From Cytobacillus oceanisediminis (GTDB lineage: Bacteria; Bacillota; Bacilli; Bacillales; Cytobacillaceae), in the NCBI RefSeq assembly GCF_022811925.1, contig NZ_CP065511.1:1419501-1483500 (forward strand): DNA of 64,000 nt. Reading direction: 5' to 3'. This document shows positions 25,821-35,279 of the stretch, piece by piece (position 1 is the first letter of the stretch; the number at the start of each line of letters is the position of its first letter). The position numbers and the translations under genes were made by a program. The notes under the pieces were generated by a model. The model was given only the letters and a program-made list of their open reading frames with translations. It was not told the origin of the DNA and ran no database searches.

Positions 25821-26215
25821 AAGTTGTATTCGCATCAACTCCTGATCAGGAACAAAAAATTCAAGAATTAATTAGAAAATTCTATTCAAATGTGTTTCCT
25901 CTTTATTTCACAGATGATGACATAAGAGAATTTGAACAGCAGAAGATTTTACATACTTCTACACGGCACTTTGAATACTTCGGAACATTAAAGGAGGCTT
26001 ACCAGGTTATAGCAGGACTGCAGACGCTAATGGCTATTCTGGAATCCCGTCATATGAATGACAAATATGAAATGATTTTCGTCAAAAATGTTCAAATACT
26101 TCAAGAATTCGGTTTGTCATTCCCATTTGACTACAGTCATTTTTGCGGAGAAAGGATGCCGCGGAATAATTTGTTCAGTGTCTACGCCAAAGCCGCAAAT
26201 GAAATGCTTGTATAA
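25817..26215 (+). CDS. yhcU: YhcU-like conserved protein (DUF5365 type)
   Basis: A 132-residue cytoplasmic protein (YhcU in B. subtilis is 131). The sequence starts VKVVFASTPDQEQKIQEL, followed by FPLYFTDDDI and a C-terminal YSHFCGERMPRNNLF segment. No catalytic motif is evident and the function is unknown. I place the start at GTG 25817 because GGTGGG precedes it and the length then equals the homologue; an ATG at 25667 would add 50 residues. It shares a terminator with the convergent thioredoxin/BdbC unit. Confidence 0.75.
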   Translation: MKVVFASTPDQEQKIQELIRKFYSNVFPLYFTDDDIREFEQQKILHTSTRHFEYFGTLKEAYQVIAGLQTLMAILESRHMNDKYEMIFVKNVQILQEFGLSFPFDYSHFCGERMPRNNLFSVYAKAANEMLV

Positions 26216-26216
26216 A

Positions 26217-26252
26217 AAAACGCCTGCAGCTGACTGAGCCGCAGGCGTTTTT
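26217..26252. terminator. Bidirectional terminator between yhcU and the thioredoxin gene
   Basis: AAAACGCCTGC pairs with GCAGGCGTTTT, with A and T runs on either side. Confidence 0.92.
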
Positions 26253-26254
26253 GG

Positions 26255-26725
26255 TTATTTCGAATTCTCATTAAACCATTGTTCAAAGACTTCTTTTTCC
26301 TGGTAACCAGTAATTCTGTTAACCTCTTTGCCGTCTTTGAATTGAACAATTGTTGGAGTTTCCTTAATTCCGTAATTGTCCCACCCGTCTTCAAATTCAA
26401 GAAGGTTGAATTGAACCAGGTCAATGCCCATATCTTCTGTAAGTGGAGCCACAACAGGAGTTGTTTTCTGACAATGAGGGCATGTAGGGCTATAAAAATA
26501 CACAGTTACATCTTCATTTTCATTTAACTTTTTGTCCAATTCTTCAGGAAGGATCAGATTTTGATAATTTGGGTCTTCAAGCTGTTTGATTGTTTCAGGA
26601 TGAAGTGAATCCTTTCCATATGGATTATTCCCAGACACTTTTTCTTCATTTTGCATTTTAGTTAAGATTCCAACCGCTGCGAATAACGCAACGATAATGG
26701 CAAGAAAAATAATGACCTTTTTCAT
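26255..26725 (-). CDS. Membrane-anchored thioredoxin-like thiol:disulfide protein
   Basis: A 156-residue protein with an N-terminal membrane anchor (VIIFLAIIVALFAAVGIL) and an extracytoplasmic thioredoxin fold. The active site is CPHC (about residues 82-85), preceded by VYFYSPT, and the cis-proline loop is ETPTIVQF. It is translationally coupled to the upstream bdbC gene: TAATG overlap, with the ribosome binding site AAGGAGG inside bdbC. CPHC is DsbA-like, so the pair is probably a disulfide-forming couple equivalent to B. subtilis BdbC with a thioredoxin-like partner. Confidence 0.9.
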   Translation of the reverse strand: MKKVIIFLAIIVALFAAVGILTKMQNEEKVSGNNPYGKDSLHPETIKQLEDPNYQNLILPEELDKKLNENEDVTVYFYSPTCPHCQKTTPVVAPLTEDMGIDLVQFNLLEFEDGWDNYGIKETPTIVQFKDGKEVNRITGYQEKEVFEQWFNENSK

Positions 26726-27165
26726 TATTCTGCTACCTCCTTGGTTTTCTTCCAGACAAGATAACTGCTAATAAAAATAATTATAAAAGCTGTCAATGCT
26801 AAAAACGGAATCGTGATGAATCCAAGCCAATTAATATATTGCCCTGTACAGGGAACTCTCCCGCATGCTGCTGCATGGTCTGCCATAAATGAAATTTTCT
26901 GAATGGAATAGTGGTATATGGAAATCCCTGCTCCAACTGCAGATAACACCATTGTATAAAGGCTGATGCGATAATCTTTCTTAATAACAGCCAAGCCTAA
27001 TATGACAGCAAATGGGTACATGATAATCCTTTGATACCAGCAAAGCTCGCAAGGCTCGTATTGCCTGATTTCCGAAAAATAAAGGCTGCCGAACATGGCC
27101 AGAATCGATGCTGCCCAGGCAAAAAACAGCAAATTCTCCCGCCGGTCTGTTTGTGTTTTCTCCAT
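26725..27165 (-). CDS. bdbC: Disulfide oxidoreductase BdbC (DsbB family)
   Basis: A 146-residue quinone-linked membrane oxidoreductase with four membrane segments. Cysteine pairs are CELC (about residues 38-41, after the first membrane segment) and CGRVPC (about residues 98-103, in the second external loop), the arrangement of DsbB/BdbC. It should reoxidise the thioredoxin-like partner encoded by the overlapping downstream gene. The ATG at 27165 follows AAGGAG; an in-frame codon at 27216 lacks a site. Confidence 0.93.
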   Translation of the reverse strand: MEKTQTDRRENLLFFAWAASILAMFGSLYFSEIRQYEPCELCWYQRIIMYPFAVILGLAVIKKDYRISLYTMVLSAVGAGISIYHYSIQKISFMADHAAACGRVPCTGQYINWLGFITIPFLALTAFIIIFISSYLVWKKTKEVAE

Positions 27166-27524
27166 AATTATCTCCTTATTAATATGTACTCTAAAAATTA
27201 TAAAGCTATTGGGCATCCCTTGTAAATTAACATGTTCAAAGGATCATCAGAAATAGGGCATTTGTTATATTGAAATGGTATTAGGCAAGGGACAGGGGTA
27301 ATTACCGGAGAGAATAAATTAAAAGAAGATATTCAATCACCTTTATAGAAATATATATGAAGGAAAAGAAGCAAGATAAGAATAAGAGGGAAATTGGCTA
27401 AGAAAATTCAGAGGGTGTTATGAATGCAGTAAAAAAGGGAAAAGACCTGTATATCACTGGAGCGGCTGAGCTTTCCGTAACAGCTCCCAGGATAATTATT
27501 ATTTCCAAAAGGAGTGCACCACCA
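27166..27524. other. Intergenic region between bdbC and yhcX
   Basis: About 360 bp between divergent genes. I see no supported gene, riboswitch or terminator. An in-frame extension of yhcX back to ATG 27420 is possible but unlike the family N-terminus. Confidence 0.5.
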
Positions 27525-29063
27525 TTGACAAAGCTTGATTTAAAGAAGTTTGAGAAAAAAATGATTATCAGAAATACACGGCATTCAGATATAGATCATA
27601 TCATTGCCCTGCAGGAGCTCTGTTTCCCCGGCATGATACCCTGGAAGAAGGATCAGCTTGAAAGCCATCTGGATATTTTCCCTGAAGGCCAGTTTGTAGC
27701 AGAATATGATGGAGAAATCATTGGTTCCTGTTCGAGCCTTATTATCAATTTTGATGAGTATGATGATCGTCATTCCTGGGATGATGTGACAGATAAGGGA
27801 TACATAACGAACCATAATCCGGAAGGCTATAACCTTTATGGAATAGAAGTAATGGTTCATCCGGATTACCGCAGAATGAAAATTGGCCATCGCCTGTATG
27901 AGGAGAGAAAAGAGCTTGTCAGATCTTTAAATTTAAAAAGTATCATCATAGGGGGGCGCATTCCGAATTATCATAAATACGCCAAAGAAATGAACCCCCG
28001 TGAGTATGTGAACGAGGTCTCACTTCATAAAATCTATGACCCGGTTTTATCCTTTCAGCTCCTGAATGGATTTACTCTGATGAGGATTAACCCGAACTAT
28101 TTGCCTGATGATGTTCAGTCAAATAAATATGCAACGCTGATGGAATGGAATAATGTTGATTACAGGCCAATGACTAAGCGTTTTTATAAAACAAGTTACC
28201 CGGTCCGTATATGCGTGGTGCAATACTTAATGCGGCAGATTAAATCCTTCGATGAATTTGCCCATCAGGTGGAATATTTTACAGATGTTGCTTCTGATTC
28301 CGGTTCTGACTTTGCAGTATTTCCCGAGCTATTTACCACCCAGTTAATGTCCTTTCTGGACGAACGGTCACCAAGCCTTGCGGTCAGGAAGCTGACGGAA
28401 TACACTGAGCAATATATCGAGTTATTTACGGATTTGGCAGTCAGGTATAATATCAATATAATTGGCGGTTCTCATTTTGTTAAAGAAGATGATGATGAGA
28501 TTTATAATATCGCTTATCTTTTCCGCCGCGATGGAACGATTGAAAAGCAGTATAAGCTCCACATTACGCCAAATGAGCGCAAATGGTGGGGAATCAGCCG
28601 CGGGGACGAAGTGAAAGTATTTGATACGGATTGCGGAAAAATAGCCATCCAAATTTGCTATGACATCGAATTTCCTGAGCTGGCGAGAATTGCGACTGAT
28701 AAAGGTGCAAAAATTATATTTACACCTTTCTGTACTGAAGATCGCCAAGGATATTTGCGGGTGCGCTATTGTGCTCAGGCGCGCGCTGTTGAAAATCAGA
28801 TATACACGGTTATTTCAGGAACGGTGGGCAATCTTCCCCAAACAGAGAATATGGATATTCAGTATGCACAGTCAGCCATATTTGCACCATCTGATTTTGA
28901 GTTTGCAAGGGATGGCATTGTGGGAGAGACCAATCCAAATATTGAAATGGTCCTGATTGGTGATGTTGATCTGGAAATTCTCCGCCGGCAAAGACAGGAT
29001 GGCACGGTGCGCCAGCTAAAAGACCGCAGGCATGATATTTACAGCATTAGATATAAGAAGTAA
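27525..29063 (+). CDS. yhcX: Bifunctional GNAT acetyltransferase/nitrilase-family amidohydrolase (YhcX)
   Basis: A 512-residue fusion, the length of B. subtilis YhcX (513). The N-terminal GNAT domain (about residues 12-170) has the acetyl-CoA-loop region VMVHPDYRRMKIGHRLYEE. The C-terminal carbon-nitrogen hydrolase domain (about residues 225-505) shows the Glu-Lys-Cys triad: Glu in FPELFTT, Lys in YKLHITPNERKWWG, Cys in IQICYDIEFPELAR. The start is TTG 27525, 10 bases after AAGGAG; it gives the family N-terminus TKLDLKKFEKK. The substrate is unknown. A hairpin terminator follows. Confidence 0.9.
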   Translation: MTKLDLKKFEKKMIIRNTRHSDIDHIIALQELCFPGMIPWKKDQLESHLDIFPEGQFVAEYDGEIIGSCSSLIINFDEYDDRHSWDDVTDKGYITNHNPEGYNLYGIEVMVHPDYRRMKIGHRLYEERKELVRSLNLKSIIIGGRIPNYHKYAKEMNPREYVNEVSLHKIYDPVLSFQLLNGFTLMRINPNYLPDDVQSNKYATLMEWNNVDYRPMTKRFYKTSYPVRICVVQYLMRQIKSFDEFAHQVEYFTDVASDSGSDFAVFPELFTTQLMSFLDERSPSLAVRKLTEYTEQYIELFTDLAVRYNINIIGGSHFVKEDDDEIYNIAYLFRRDGTIEKQYKLHITPNERKWWGISRGDEVKVFDTDCGKIAIQICYDIEFPELARIATDKGAKIIFTPFCTEDRQGYLRVRYCAQARAVENQIYTVISGTVGNLPQTENMDIQYAQSAIFAPSDFEFARDGIVGETNPNIEMVLIGDVDLEILRRQRQDGTVRQLKDRRHDIYSIRYKK

Positions 29064-29077
29064 TATATAGTTGCAGA

Positions 29078-29110
29078 TTGAGCGCCTTTCACTTGGCGCT
29101 CAATGCTTTT
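29078..29110 (+). terminator. Terminator of yhcX
   Basis: TTGAGCGCC pairs perfectly with GGCGCTCAA across 8 nt, followed by TGCTTTT. Confidence 0.8.
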
Positions 29111-29230
29111 CAGCGGAAGCATACATAATCTTAAGGTGAATTTTGTCAAAATAACTCGGATGTTTTTAAGAGGAATATCCGCCTGGAACTCGAAAAGGAT
29201 ATGAAGAAGCTTTTTTTAGGAGGTCATACA

Positions 29231-30976
29231 ATGGAATGGAAGACAGCGGCAGAACGATGGATAAACCATGAGAATTTGGACAGTGAATTACTGGAACAGC
29301 TAAAACGTCTGCAGGGAAATGAAAAGCTCTTTGAAGAAGCGTTTTATAAGGGACTGGAATTTGGAACAGGCGGTATGCGCGGGGAAATAGGACCGGGAAC
29401 AAACCGAATGAATATATATACAGTCCGCAAGGCATCTGCGGGACTTGCCGCATACATAGAAGAAAAGGGATTGGAAGCAAAGAACAGAGGTGTGGCAATT
29501 GCATATGATTCACGCCACATGTCCCCGGAATTTGCAATGGAGGCGGCTAAAACACTTGCCAGCAGGGGCATTCAGACATATGTATTTGACGAACTTCGCC
29601 CAACACCTGAACTTTCATTCGCAGTCCGGTACCTGCATGCGTATGCAGGGATAGTCGTGACAGCAAGCCATAATCCTCCGGAATACAATGGCTATAAGGT
29701 GTATGGATCGGACGGTGCTCAGCTGACTCCTGCTGAAGCTGACATTGTTATCGGCAAAGTAAATGAAATAGAAAACGAACTGCTTATTGAAGTGATGGAC
29801 GAGGACAGTTTAAAGGAAAAAGGCCTTATCACAATGATTGGAACTACAGTTGATCAGGCCTATCAGAAGCAGCTCCTTACCATTTCCGAAAACCCTGATG
29901 CCGCAAATGAAACGGATGTTCATGTAGTTTTTACACCTCTACACGGTACAGCCAACAAGCCAGTTAGAGAGGCTTTGGCTGCTTTGGGCTATGAACATGT
30001 GCATGTAGTGAAGGAACAGGAGCTCCCGGATCCTGAGTTTTCAACAGTAAAGAGTCCTAATCCAGAGGAAAAAATTGCATTTGAGCTGGCCATGAGAGAT
30101 GGAAGAGAAACAAATGCAGATATATTAATTGCTACAGACCCAGACGCTGATCGTCTTGGCATCGCTGCAAAAAACAAAGATGGTGACTATGTTCTTTTGA
30201 CAGGAAATCAGACAGGTGCGCTGCTGCTTCACTACATACTTTCTCAGAAGAAAGAGAAGAATACACTGCCTGACAATGGCATCATGCTAAAAACGATCGT
30301 TACATCTGAATTTGGACGCAGGGTTGCATCATCTTTTGGTGTAGAAACCATCGATGTTTTAACAGGCTTTAAGTTTATTGCAGAAAAAATCAAGGAATAC
30401 GAGGAGACTGGTAAATACAGCTTCCTGTTTGGGTATGAGGAAAGCTATGGCTATCTTATCGGCGACTTTGCAAGGGATAAAGATGCTATCCAGGCGGCTT
30501 TGCTTGCTGCGGAAATGGCTGCTTTTTATAAAAAGAAAGACATGTCCCTTTATGATGCATTGCTCAGCTTGTTTGACGAGTATGGTTATTTCCTTGAAGG
30601 GTTAAAATCAATGACTCTAAAAGGAATTGAAGGAGCAGAAAAAATCCAGCAGACCCTGGCATCATTCCGTGCCAATCCGATAAAAGACCTTCAAGGAATG
30701 AAGGTCCAGGCTGTTGAAGATTACTTAACAGGAATCAGAACTGAAGCAGATGGAATGGAGAAAGTAATGGACCTGCCCAAGTCCAATGTTATTAAGTATT
30801 TCTTCGAAGATGGGACCTGGATCTGCCTAAGGCCATCAGGTACAGAACCGAAAATTAAATTCTACTTTGGAATCAGTGCCTCCTCATTAGCCAGCAGCAA
30901 GGAAAAACTGGAATCGGTCCAAAAAGAATTTATGCAAATCGTAGAAGAGAGAATGGACAGTTCAGTAATAAACTAA
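29231..30976 (+). CDS. pgcA: Phosphoglucomutase/phospho-sugar mutase PgcA
   Basis: Interconverts glucose 1-phosphate and glucose 6-phosphate, feeding UDP-glucose for teichoic acid and glycolipid synthesis. It has 581 residues, identical in length to B. subtilis PgcA (YhxB). Active-site serine in [13 protein letters not shown] (about residues 143-155), magnesium loop DPDADRLG (about residues 302-309), sugar-binding GYEESYG (about residues 405-411) and phosphate-binding [12 protein letters not shown] (about residues 536-547). ATG after AGGAGG. Its place before yhcY-yhcZ-yhdA is the same as in B. subtilis. Confidence 0.96.
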   Translation: MEWKTAAERWINHENLDSELLEQLKRLQGNEKLFEEAFYKGLEFGTGGMRGEIGPGTNRMNIYTVRKASAGLAAYIEEKGLEAKNRGVAIAYDSRHMSPEFAMEAAKTLASRGIQTYVFDELRPTPELSFAVRYLHAYAGIVVTASHNPPEYNGYKVYGSDGAQLTPAEADIVIGKVNEIENELLIEVMDEDSLKEKGLITMIGTTVDQAYQKQLLTISENPDAANETDVHVVFTPLHGTANKPVREALAALGYEHVHVVKEQELPDPEFSTVKSPNPEEKIAFELAMRDGRETNADILIATDPDADRLGIAAKNKDGDYVLLTGNQTGALLLHYILSQKKEKNTLPDNGIMLKTIVTSEFGRRVASSFGVETIDVLTGFKFIAEKIKEYEETGKYSFLFGYEESYGYLIGDFARDKDAIQAALLAAEMAAFYKKKDMSLYDALLSLFDEYGYFLEGLKSMTLKGIEGAEKIQQTLASFRANPIKDLQGMKVQAVEDYLTGIRTEADGMEKVMDLPKSNVIKYFFEDGTWICLRPSGTEPKIKFYFGISASSLASSKEKLESVQKEFMQIVEERMDSSVIN

Positions 30977-31026
30977 GGCTGTTTAGTCATTCATTTGTTC
31001 AAAACTATCCAATTGCATAATAGATG

Positions 31027-31058
31027 CACCGAAGGGTCATGCTCTTCGGTGTTTTTTC
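31027..31058 (+). terminator. Terminator of pgcA
   Basis: CACCGAAG pairs with CTTCGGTG and is followed by six T. Just after it (31081-31095) lies a copy of the 15-mer found in the 2446-2460 repeat. Confidence 0.88.
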
Positions 31059-31166
31059 TGTCTGCAACTTTAGTCGCAGGCCGCTTCCTCCCAAATGCCA
31101 AGGAAGAAAGGGAATAAAAGTTATATAATAAAAGTACATAATATGAAAGTTCCAAGGGGGATAAGG

Positions 31167-32297
31167 GTGTTAGGGGAAAAAAGGCAATCTGAAATCAGAA
31201 TTTTAAAAGAAATAGCAGAAATATTGAATGAAGGAACGGAAATTGATTCCCTTCTAAAGGAGGTTCTGCAGAAATTGCTTCATATTACCGGTCTTGAAAC
31301 GGGATGGGTATTTCTAATCGATAGCCAAGGGGAGTTTCGCCTGGCAGCAGAAGAGAAACTGCCCCCTGCCCTTTCCGCGGATAACTGCAGACCGATGTGC
31401 AAGGGAGACTGCTGGTGTATTGACCGCTATAATGACGGCAGATTAAACAAAGCTTCGAACATTATTGAATGCAAAAGAATAGAAGATGCCATTGCCGAGC
31501 AAAGAAAGGATACCAATGGGCTTACCCATCATGCCTCCGTACCGCTGAGAGCAGGGGAAGAAAAGTTTGGGATCCTTAATATTGGCTCACCTGATAAAAC
31601 CCATTTTTCACCTGAAGAATTGGCTTTACTGGAATCAGTGGCTTTTCAAATCGGAACGGCTATAAAACGAATCAAACTGACACAGCTGGAACAGGAGACG
31701 GCTCTTGCTGCGGAAAGAAACAGGCTGGCAAGGGACCTGCATGATTCGGTCAACCAGCTTTTGTTCTCCTTAAGCTTAACGGCGAGAGGAGGGGCTGAAA
31801 TGACTGATAACCCTGAAATTAAAGAAACCTTTTCCTACATGCAGGATCTCGCACAGGAAGCTTTAAGCGAGATGAGGGCGCTTATCTGGCAGCTGAAACC
31901 CCGCGGGCTGGAAAATGGAATTGTATGTGCTATGCAGACCTACAGCCAAATGCTTGGCCTGAAGCTCGATTCAAAAGTAAAAGGTGTAATCTGTCTGCCC
32001 GGAAAAGTTGAAGAGACACTTTGGAGAATTGGCCAGGAAGCACTGGCCAATTGCAAAAAACACTCTGGTGGATCAACAGCGGATTTAACACTGGCAGTGG
32101 ATGAAAAAACGGTAAAAATGGTTATCTCCGATTATGGCAGAGGGTTTCATTATCGTGAAAAAGACATACCTTCACTCGGCCTAAAAAGCATGAAAAAAAG
32201 GACAGAAGCCTTGAATGGTGTATTTTCATTAAGAACACAGCCTGGCCAGGGAACTGCAATTGAAATTATTATTCCAATTACAAAGGGAGGGAAATAG
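31167..32297 (+). CDS. yhcY: GAF-domain sensor histidine kinase, NarX/LiaS type (YhcY)
   Basis: A 376-residue cytoplasmic sensor kinase. A GAF domain occupies about residues 20-165 and has several cysteines (CRPMCKGDCWC, about residues 74-84) that could bind a redox-active ligand or iron-sulfur centre. The HisKA_3 dimerisation motif is AAERNRLARDLHDSVNQLL (about residues 181-199, phosphorylated His) and the HATPase domain has IGQEALANCKKHS (N box), DYGRGF and LGLKSMKKR. GTG start at 31167 with AAGGGGG upstream. The response regulator gene begins at the next base after the stop. Confidence 0.9.
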   Translation: MLGEKRQSEIRILKEIAEILNEGTEIDSLLKEVLQKLLHITGLETGWVFLIDSQGEFRLAAEEKLPPALSADNCRPMCKGDCWCIDRYNDGRLNKASNIIECKRIEDAIAEQRKDTNGLTHHASVPLRAGEEKFGILNIGSPDKTHFSPEELALLESVAFQIGTAIKRIKLTQLEQETALAAERNRLARDLHDSVNQLLFSLSLTARGGAEMTDNPEIKETFSYMQDLAQEALSEMRALIWQLKPRGLENGIVCAMQTYSQMLGLKLDSKVKGVICLPGKVEETLWRIGQEALANCKKHSGGSTADLTLAVDEKTVKMVISDYGRGFHYREKDIPSLGLKSMKKRTEALNGVFSLRTQPGQGTAIEIIIPITKGGK

Positions 32298-32945
32298 ATG
32301 GCCATCAAGATTTTAATAGCGGACGATCATCATGTTGTAAGAAGGGGTCTTGTATTTTTTCTCAAAACACAGCCGGAAATAGAAATCATCGGAGAAGCAA
32401 AGAACGGCCGTGAAGCTGTGGAGATGATGCAAACGAGCCAGCCTGATGTTGTATTAATGGACTTGGATATGCCTGTTATGAATGGTATTGAAGCCACAAG
32501 GCAAATTAAAGCGAGCTGCCCTGAAGTGAAGATCATGATACTCACAAGTTTTTCAGACCAGGATCATGTGATTCCAGCAATTGAGGCCGGGGCCTCAGGA
32601 TATCAGCTGAAGGACATTGAGCCGGATATTCTTGTTCAGGCAATTATCCAGCTGATGAAAGGGGAGAACCAGCTGCATCCAAAAGCGACCTCCCATCTGC
32701 TCACACATTTAACGAATAAAAACAGTACAGAAAAACAGCCGCTGGAAGAACTGACAAAGAGAGAACTGGAGGTTCTGCGGGAGATTGCAAAAGGGAAAAG
32801 CAATAAAGAAATTGCTTCATCCCTTTATATAACAGAAAAGACAGTCAAAACCCATGTTTCCAACCTGCTGTCCAAATTGGATCTCGCAGACAGAACACAG
32901 GCAGCACTTTATGCAGTGCGTCATGGTATTGCAGAGGAAGACTAA
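32298..32945 (+). CDS. yhcZ: NarL/FixJ-family response regulator (YhcZ)
   Basis: A 215-residue response regulator paired with the upstream kinase. The receiver domain has the acidic pocket ADDHH (about residues 8-12) and the phosphoacceptor in VVLMDLDMPVMNG (Asp about residue 54), with Lys in YQLKDIEP. The C-terminal LuxR-type HTH is LTKRELEVLREIAKGKSNKE followed by KTVKTHVSNLLSKL. It directly abuts yhcY, so the two are one operon; yhdA follows and may be a target. Confidence 0.93.
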   Translation: MAIKILIADDHHVVRRGLVFFLKTQPEIEIIGEAKNGREAVEMMQTSQPDVVLMDLDMPVMNGIEATRQIKASCPEVKIMILTSFSDQDHVIPAIEAGASGYQLKDIEPDILVQAIIQLMKGENQLHPKATSHLLTHLTNKNSTEKQPLEELTKRELEVLREIAKGKSNKEIASSLYITEKTVKTHVSNLLSKLDLADRTQAALYAVRHGIAEED

Positions 32946-33081
32946 AAAACTCATCCAAAAGTTGCAGAAGATATTTACTAAATTAGACCTAAGATAAGCT
33001 TTATAAAACTCAGCCATACTGACGATGTTTATAATCGCATGTTTCTATATACTAAAGAATATAGGACTAAAAGGAGAGTTT

Positions 33082-33621
33082 ATGATGAAGCTTACAATTA
33101 TTAATGGAAGCCCGCGATTGAAGGGAAGAACGGGAATAGCCTCTCGTTATATTGCAAGGAAATATAATGCTGAACTGATCGATTTAAGTCTTGGAGAAAT
33201 TCCTTTATATAATGGAACAGAAGATCAATATCAGGTGCCTGCCGTTAAAAAGCTGCGTCAGCAGATTGCAGACTCTGATGGGGTCATTCTAGCTTCCCCT
33301 GAGTACCACAGTGCCATGAGCGGAGCTCTAAAAAATGCGCTGGATTTTCTCGGAAGTGAGCAATTTGCCCATAAGCCAGTCGGCTTGCTGGTTGTGGCAG
33401 GAGGCGGAAAAGGCGGCATCAATGCCCTGAATAATTTAAGAATTGCCGGCAGAGGTGTATATGCCAATGTTATACCCAAACAGCTAGTCCTGGACCCACA
33501 TTGTTTTGATTATGAAAATGATGGCCTTTTTGAGGAACCTGCCCAACTTGTTGAGGGTTTAATGAAAGAACTTCAGGTATATATGAAGGCATATGGTCAA
33601 ATTAAGCAGGAATTAAAATAA
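33082..33621 (+). CDS. azr: NADPH-dependent FMN reductase, azoreductase type (YhdA)
   Basis: A flavodoxin-fold reductase of about 179 residues. The FMN phosphate loop is NGSPRLKGRTG (about residues 7-17), the second flavin loop ASPEYHSAMSGALKNALDFL (about residues 74-93), and the third VVAGGGKGG. The close homologue in B. subtilis is azobenzene reductase YhdA (174 residues), found at the same position after yhcZ. ATG at 33082 or 33085 after AAGGAGAG. Natural substrates are probably quinones or flavins. Confidence 0.9.
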   Translation: MMKLTIINGSPRLKGRTGIASRYIARKYNAELIDLSLGEIPLYNGTEDQYQVPAVKKLRQQIADSDGVILASPEYHSAMSGALKNALDFLGSEQFAHKPVGLLVVAGGGKGGINALNNLRIAGRGVYANVIPKQLVLDPHCFDYENDGLFEEPAQLVEGLMKELQVYMKAYGQIKQELK

Positions 33622-33630
33622 TAAAAATAC

Positions 33631-33659
33631 AAAAACACGGACCAAAAATCCGTGTTTTA
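33631..33659. terminator. Terminator between azr and yhdB
   Basis: AAAACACGGA pairs perfectly with TCCGTGTTTT; shared by convergent genes. Confidence 0.9.
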
Positions 33660-33679
33660 TTATTGGTGGAATTCTTTTG

Positions 33680-33934
33680 TTAAGTTAGTTCATAAAATAC
33701 TGTGTTTGGCAGCTGTTTTTCTGATAATTCATTGGCATGGTCAATATATCTCAGCAGTGAATATAAATGTTTCTCAATGACAGAATAGTCTTTTTCGAAG
33801 TTGTAGGCATGAAGAAAATGTTCGATCTTCTTCGAAAGAAATTGATCATCTGTTCTGACCATCAGGATCAGCAGGTTATCCCATTCTGACCGGTGCGTAT
33901 AATATAGCGCACGGTCATAATCCACTTTATTCAT
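33680..33934 (-). CDS. yhdB: YhdB-family small protein
   Basis: An 84-residue soluble protein, mostly helical, containing YDRALYYTHRSEWDNLL (about residues 5-21) and LSKKIEHFLHAYNF (about residues 33-46). Length and position (next to yhdA) match B. subtilis YhdB (80). The ATG follows GAGGAGGAGAGG. Function unknown. Confidence 0.8.
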   Translation of the reverse strand: MNKVDYDRALYYTHRSEWDNLLILMVRTDDQFLSKKIEHFLHAYNFEKDYSVIEKHLYSLLRYIDHANELSEKQLPNTVFYELT

Positions 33935-34139
33935 TTGTCCTCTCCTCCTCTTTCAGGAGTTGATTATAGTTTATGATGATGCAGAATTTTATTTCGAAGT
34001 AAATCTTGGACTTGTTGATTTACAGGGGTTTTCATCATTTACCTGTATATTGGCCACATTCATTTATAAGACAATTCCATACATAAAATTTAAGACTGGG
34101 CCAAAAATATAATTAACGACACATGCTTTGGAGGCCAAT

Positions 34140-34457
34140 ATGAAAAAGTATTTATCGATGTTTATGCTGATTTGTTTATTAACCGGGGGAGGCTCATTGG
34201 CAGGAGCTGTCCAAAAACCGGATTATGAAAAGTATGGGAGAATTGCCATCGCAGTTGTAAAGGAAGACTATCCTGGGGAAGAAGTGGTGGATTATCAGTA
34301 TGGAGGAAGGAAAAAAGCTATTGAAACAGATGTAACAGACACCTTCACTTTTACTGTAAAAGAAAATGGGAAGCCTGTAACCGTGCTGGTTATGGTCACA
34401 CATAACCTTAAAGATAACAAAGCGGTTAGCCTCACTGTAGAGAGAAAAACACAGTAA
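34140..34457 (+). CDS. yhdC: Secreted DUF3889-type protein (YhdC)
   Basis: A 105-residue protein with a signal peptide (MKKYLSMFMLICLLTGGG..., about 23 residues). The mature part (PDYEKYGRIAIAVVKEDYPGE, then DTFTFTVKENGKPVTVLVMV) resembles a PepSY-like or DUF3889 fold. It occupies the yhdB-yhdC position of B. subtilis (YhdC is 107 residues). ATG with TTGGAGG at good spacing. A compact hairpin AGCTCC-TTC-GGGGGCT with T run follows at 34456-34478. Confidence 0.8.
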   Translation: MKKYLSMFMLICLLTGGGSLAGAVQKPDYEKYGRIAIAVVKEDYPGEEVVDYQYGGRKKAIETDVTDTFTFTVKENGKPVTVLVMVTHNLKDNKAVSLTVERKTQ

Positions 34458-34583
34458 GCTCCTTCGGGGGCTTTTTTCATTGTATTTGGCCAGCAAACCC
34501 CTTATTTAAAATAATGATAAAAAGATATTTTTCTGATAATCTTGGATTAAGAATATAACCGTCAAATATGGGGAGTGAGTTTT

Positions 34584-35279
34584 TTGAAGGAATCAATTCT
34601 TGTAGCGGAGGATGAAGCTAAGATCGCCAGGCTTCTGGAAATTGAACTTGAATTCGAGGGCTATCAAGTGACAAAGGCAATGGATGGTTTTCAGGCAATG
34701 GAGTTATATCGAACTGGAAGCTGGGACTTAATTATTCTGGATATCATGCTACCGGGATTTAGCGGAATTGAAATTCTGCGAAGAATTCGCAGCAAGGATA
34801 AACAGACCCCCATTTTGCTGCTGACGGCTAAAAGCTCAGTGGAAGACAAAGTATCTGGTTTAGATTTGGGTGCGAATGATTACATAACAAAACCTTTCCA
34901 GATTGAGGAGCTGCTTGCGAGGATTCGGGCGGCATTAAGGATTAAGTCAGCAGCTGCGGAAGAAACTGCAGCTAATGACTGTCTGGAAGTGTCAGATTTA
35001 AAGCTCAATGAAAAAACAAGAGAAGTCAGCCGGGGAGATCAGTTAATAGAACTGACGCCCAGAGAATTTGATTTGCTTGTGTATTTAATGACAAATAAAA
35101 GACAGGTCCTGAACAGGGAACAAATTTTGGAGGCAGTTTGGGGATATGATTTTTTGGGGGACACAAATGTTGTTGATGTCTATATCAGGTATTTGCGCAA
35201 GAAAATAGACTTGCCTGAGATGCCTTCTCTTATTCACACAATCCGCGGAGTAGGGTATGTATTAAAGGAGACCAAATGA
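34584..35279 (+). CDS. OmpR-family response regulator (YkoG-like)
   Basis: A response regulator of about 231 residues. Receiver domain: acidic pair VAEDE, phosphoacceptor in LIILDIMLPGFSG (Asp about residue 52), Lys in YITKPF. C-terminal winged helix with LTPREFDLLVYLM and VVDVYIRYLRKKI. TTG at 34584 is preceded by GGGGAG at 8 bases; GTG 34575 is the other option. Its stop overlaps the kinase start by 4 bases (ATGA). With the downstream PepSY genes, the set resembles B. subtilis ykoG-ykoH-ykoI. Confidence 0.9.
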   Translation: MKESILVAEDEAKIARLLEIELEFEGYQVTKAMDGFQAMELYRTGSWDLIILDIMLPGFSGIEILRRIRSKDKQTPILLLTAKSSVEDKVSGLDLGANDYITKPFQIEELLARIRAALRIKSAAAEETAANDCLEVSDLKLNEKTREVSRGDQLIELTPREFDLLVYLMTNKRQVLNREQILEAVWGYDFLGDTNVVDVYIRYLRKKIDLPEMPSLIHTIRGVGYVLKETK

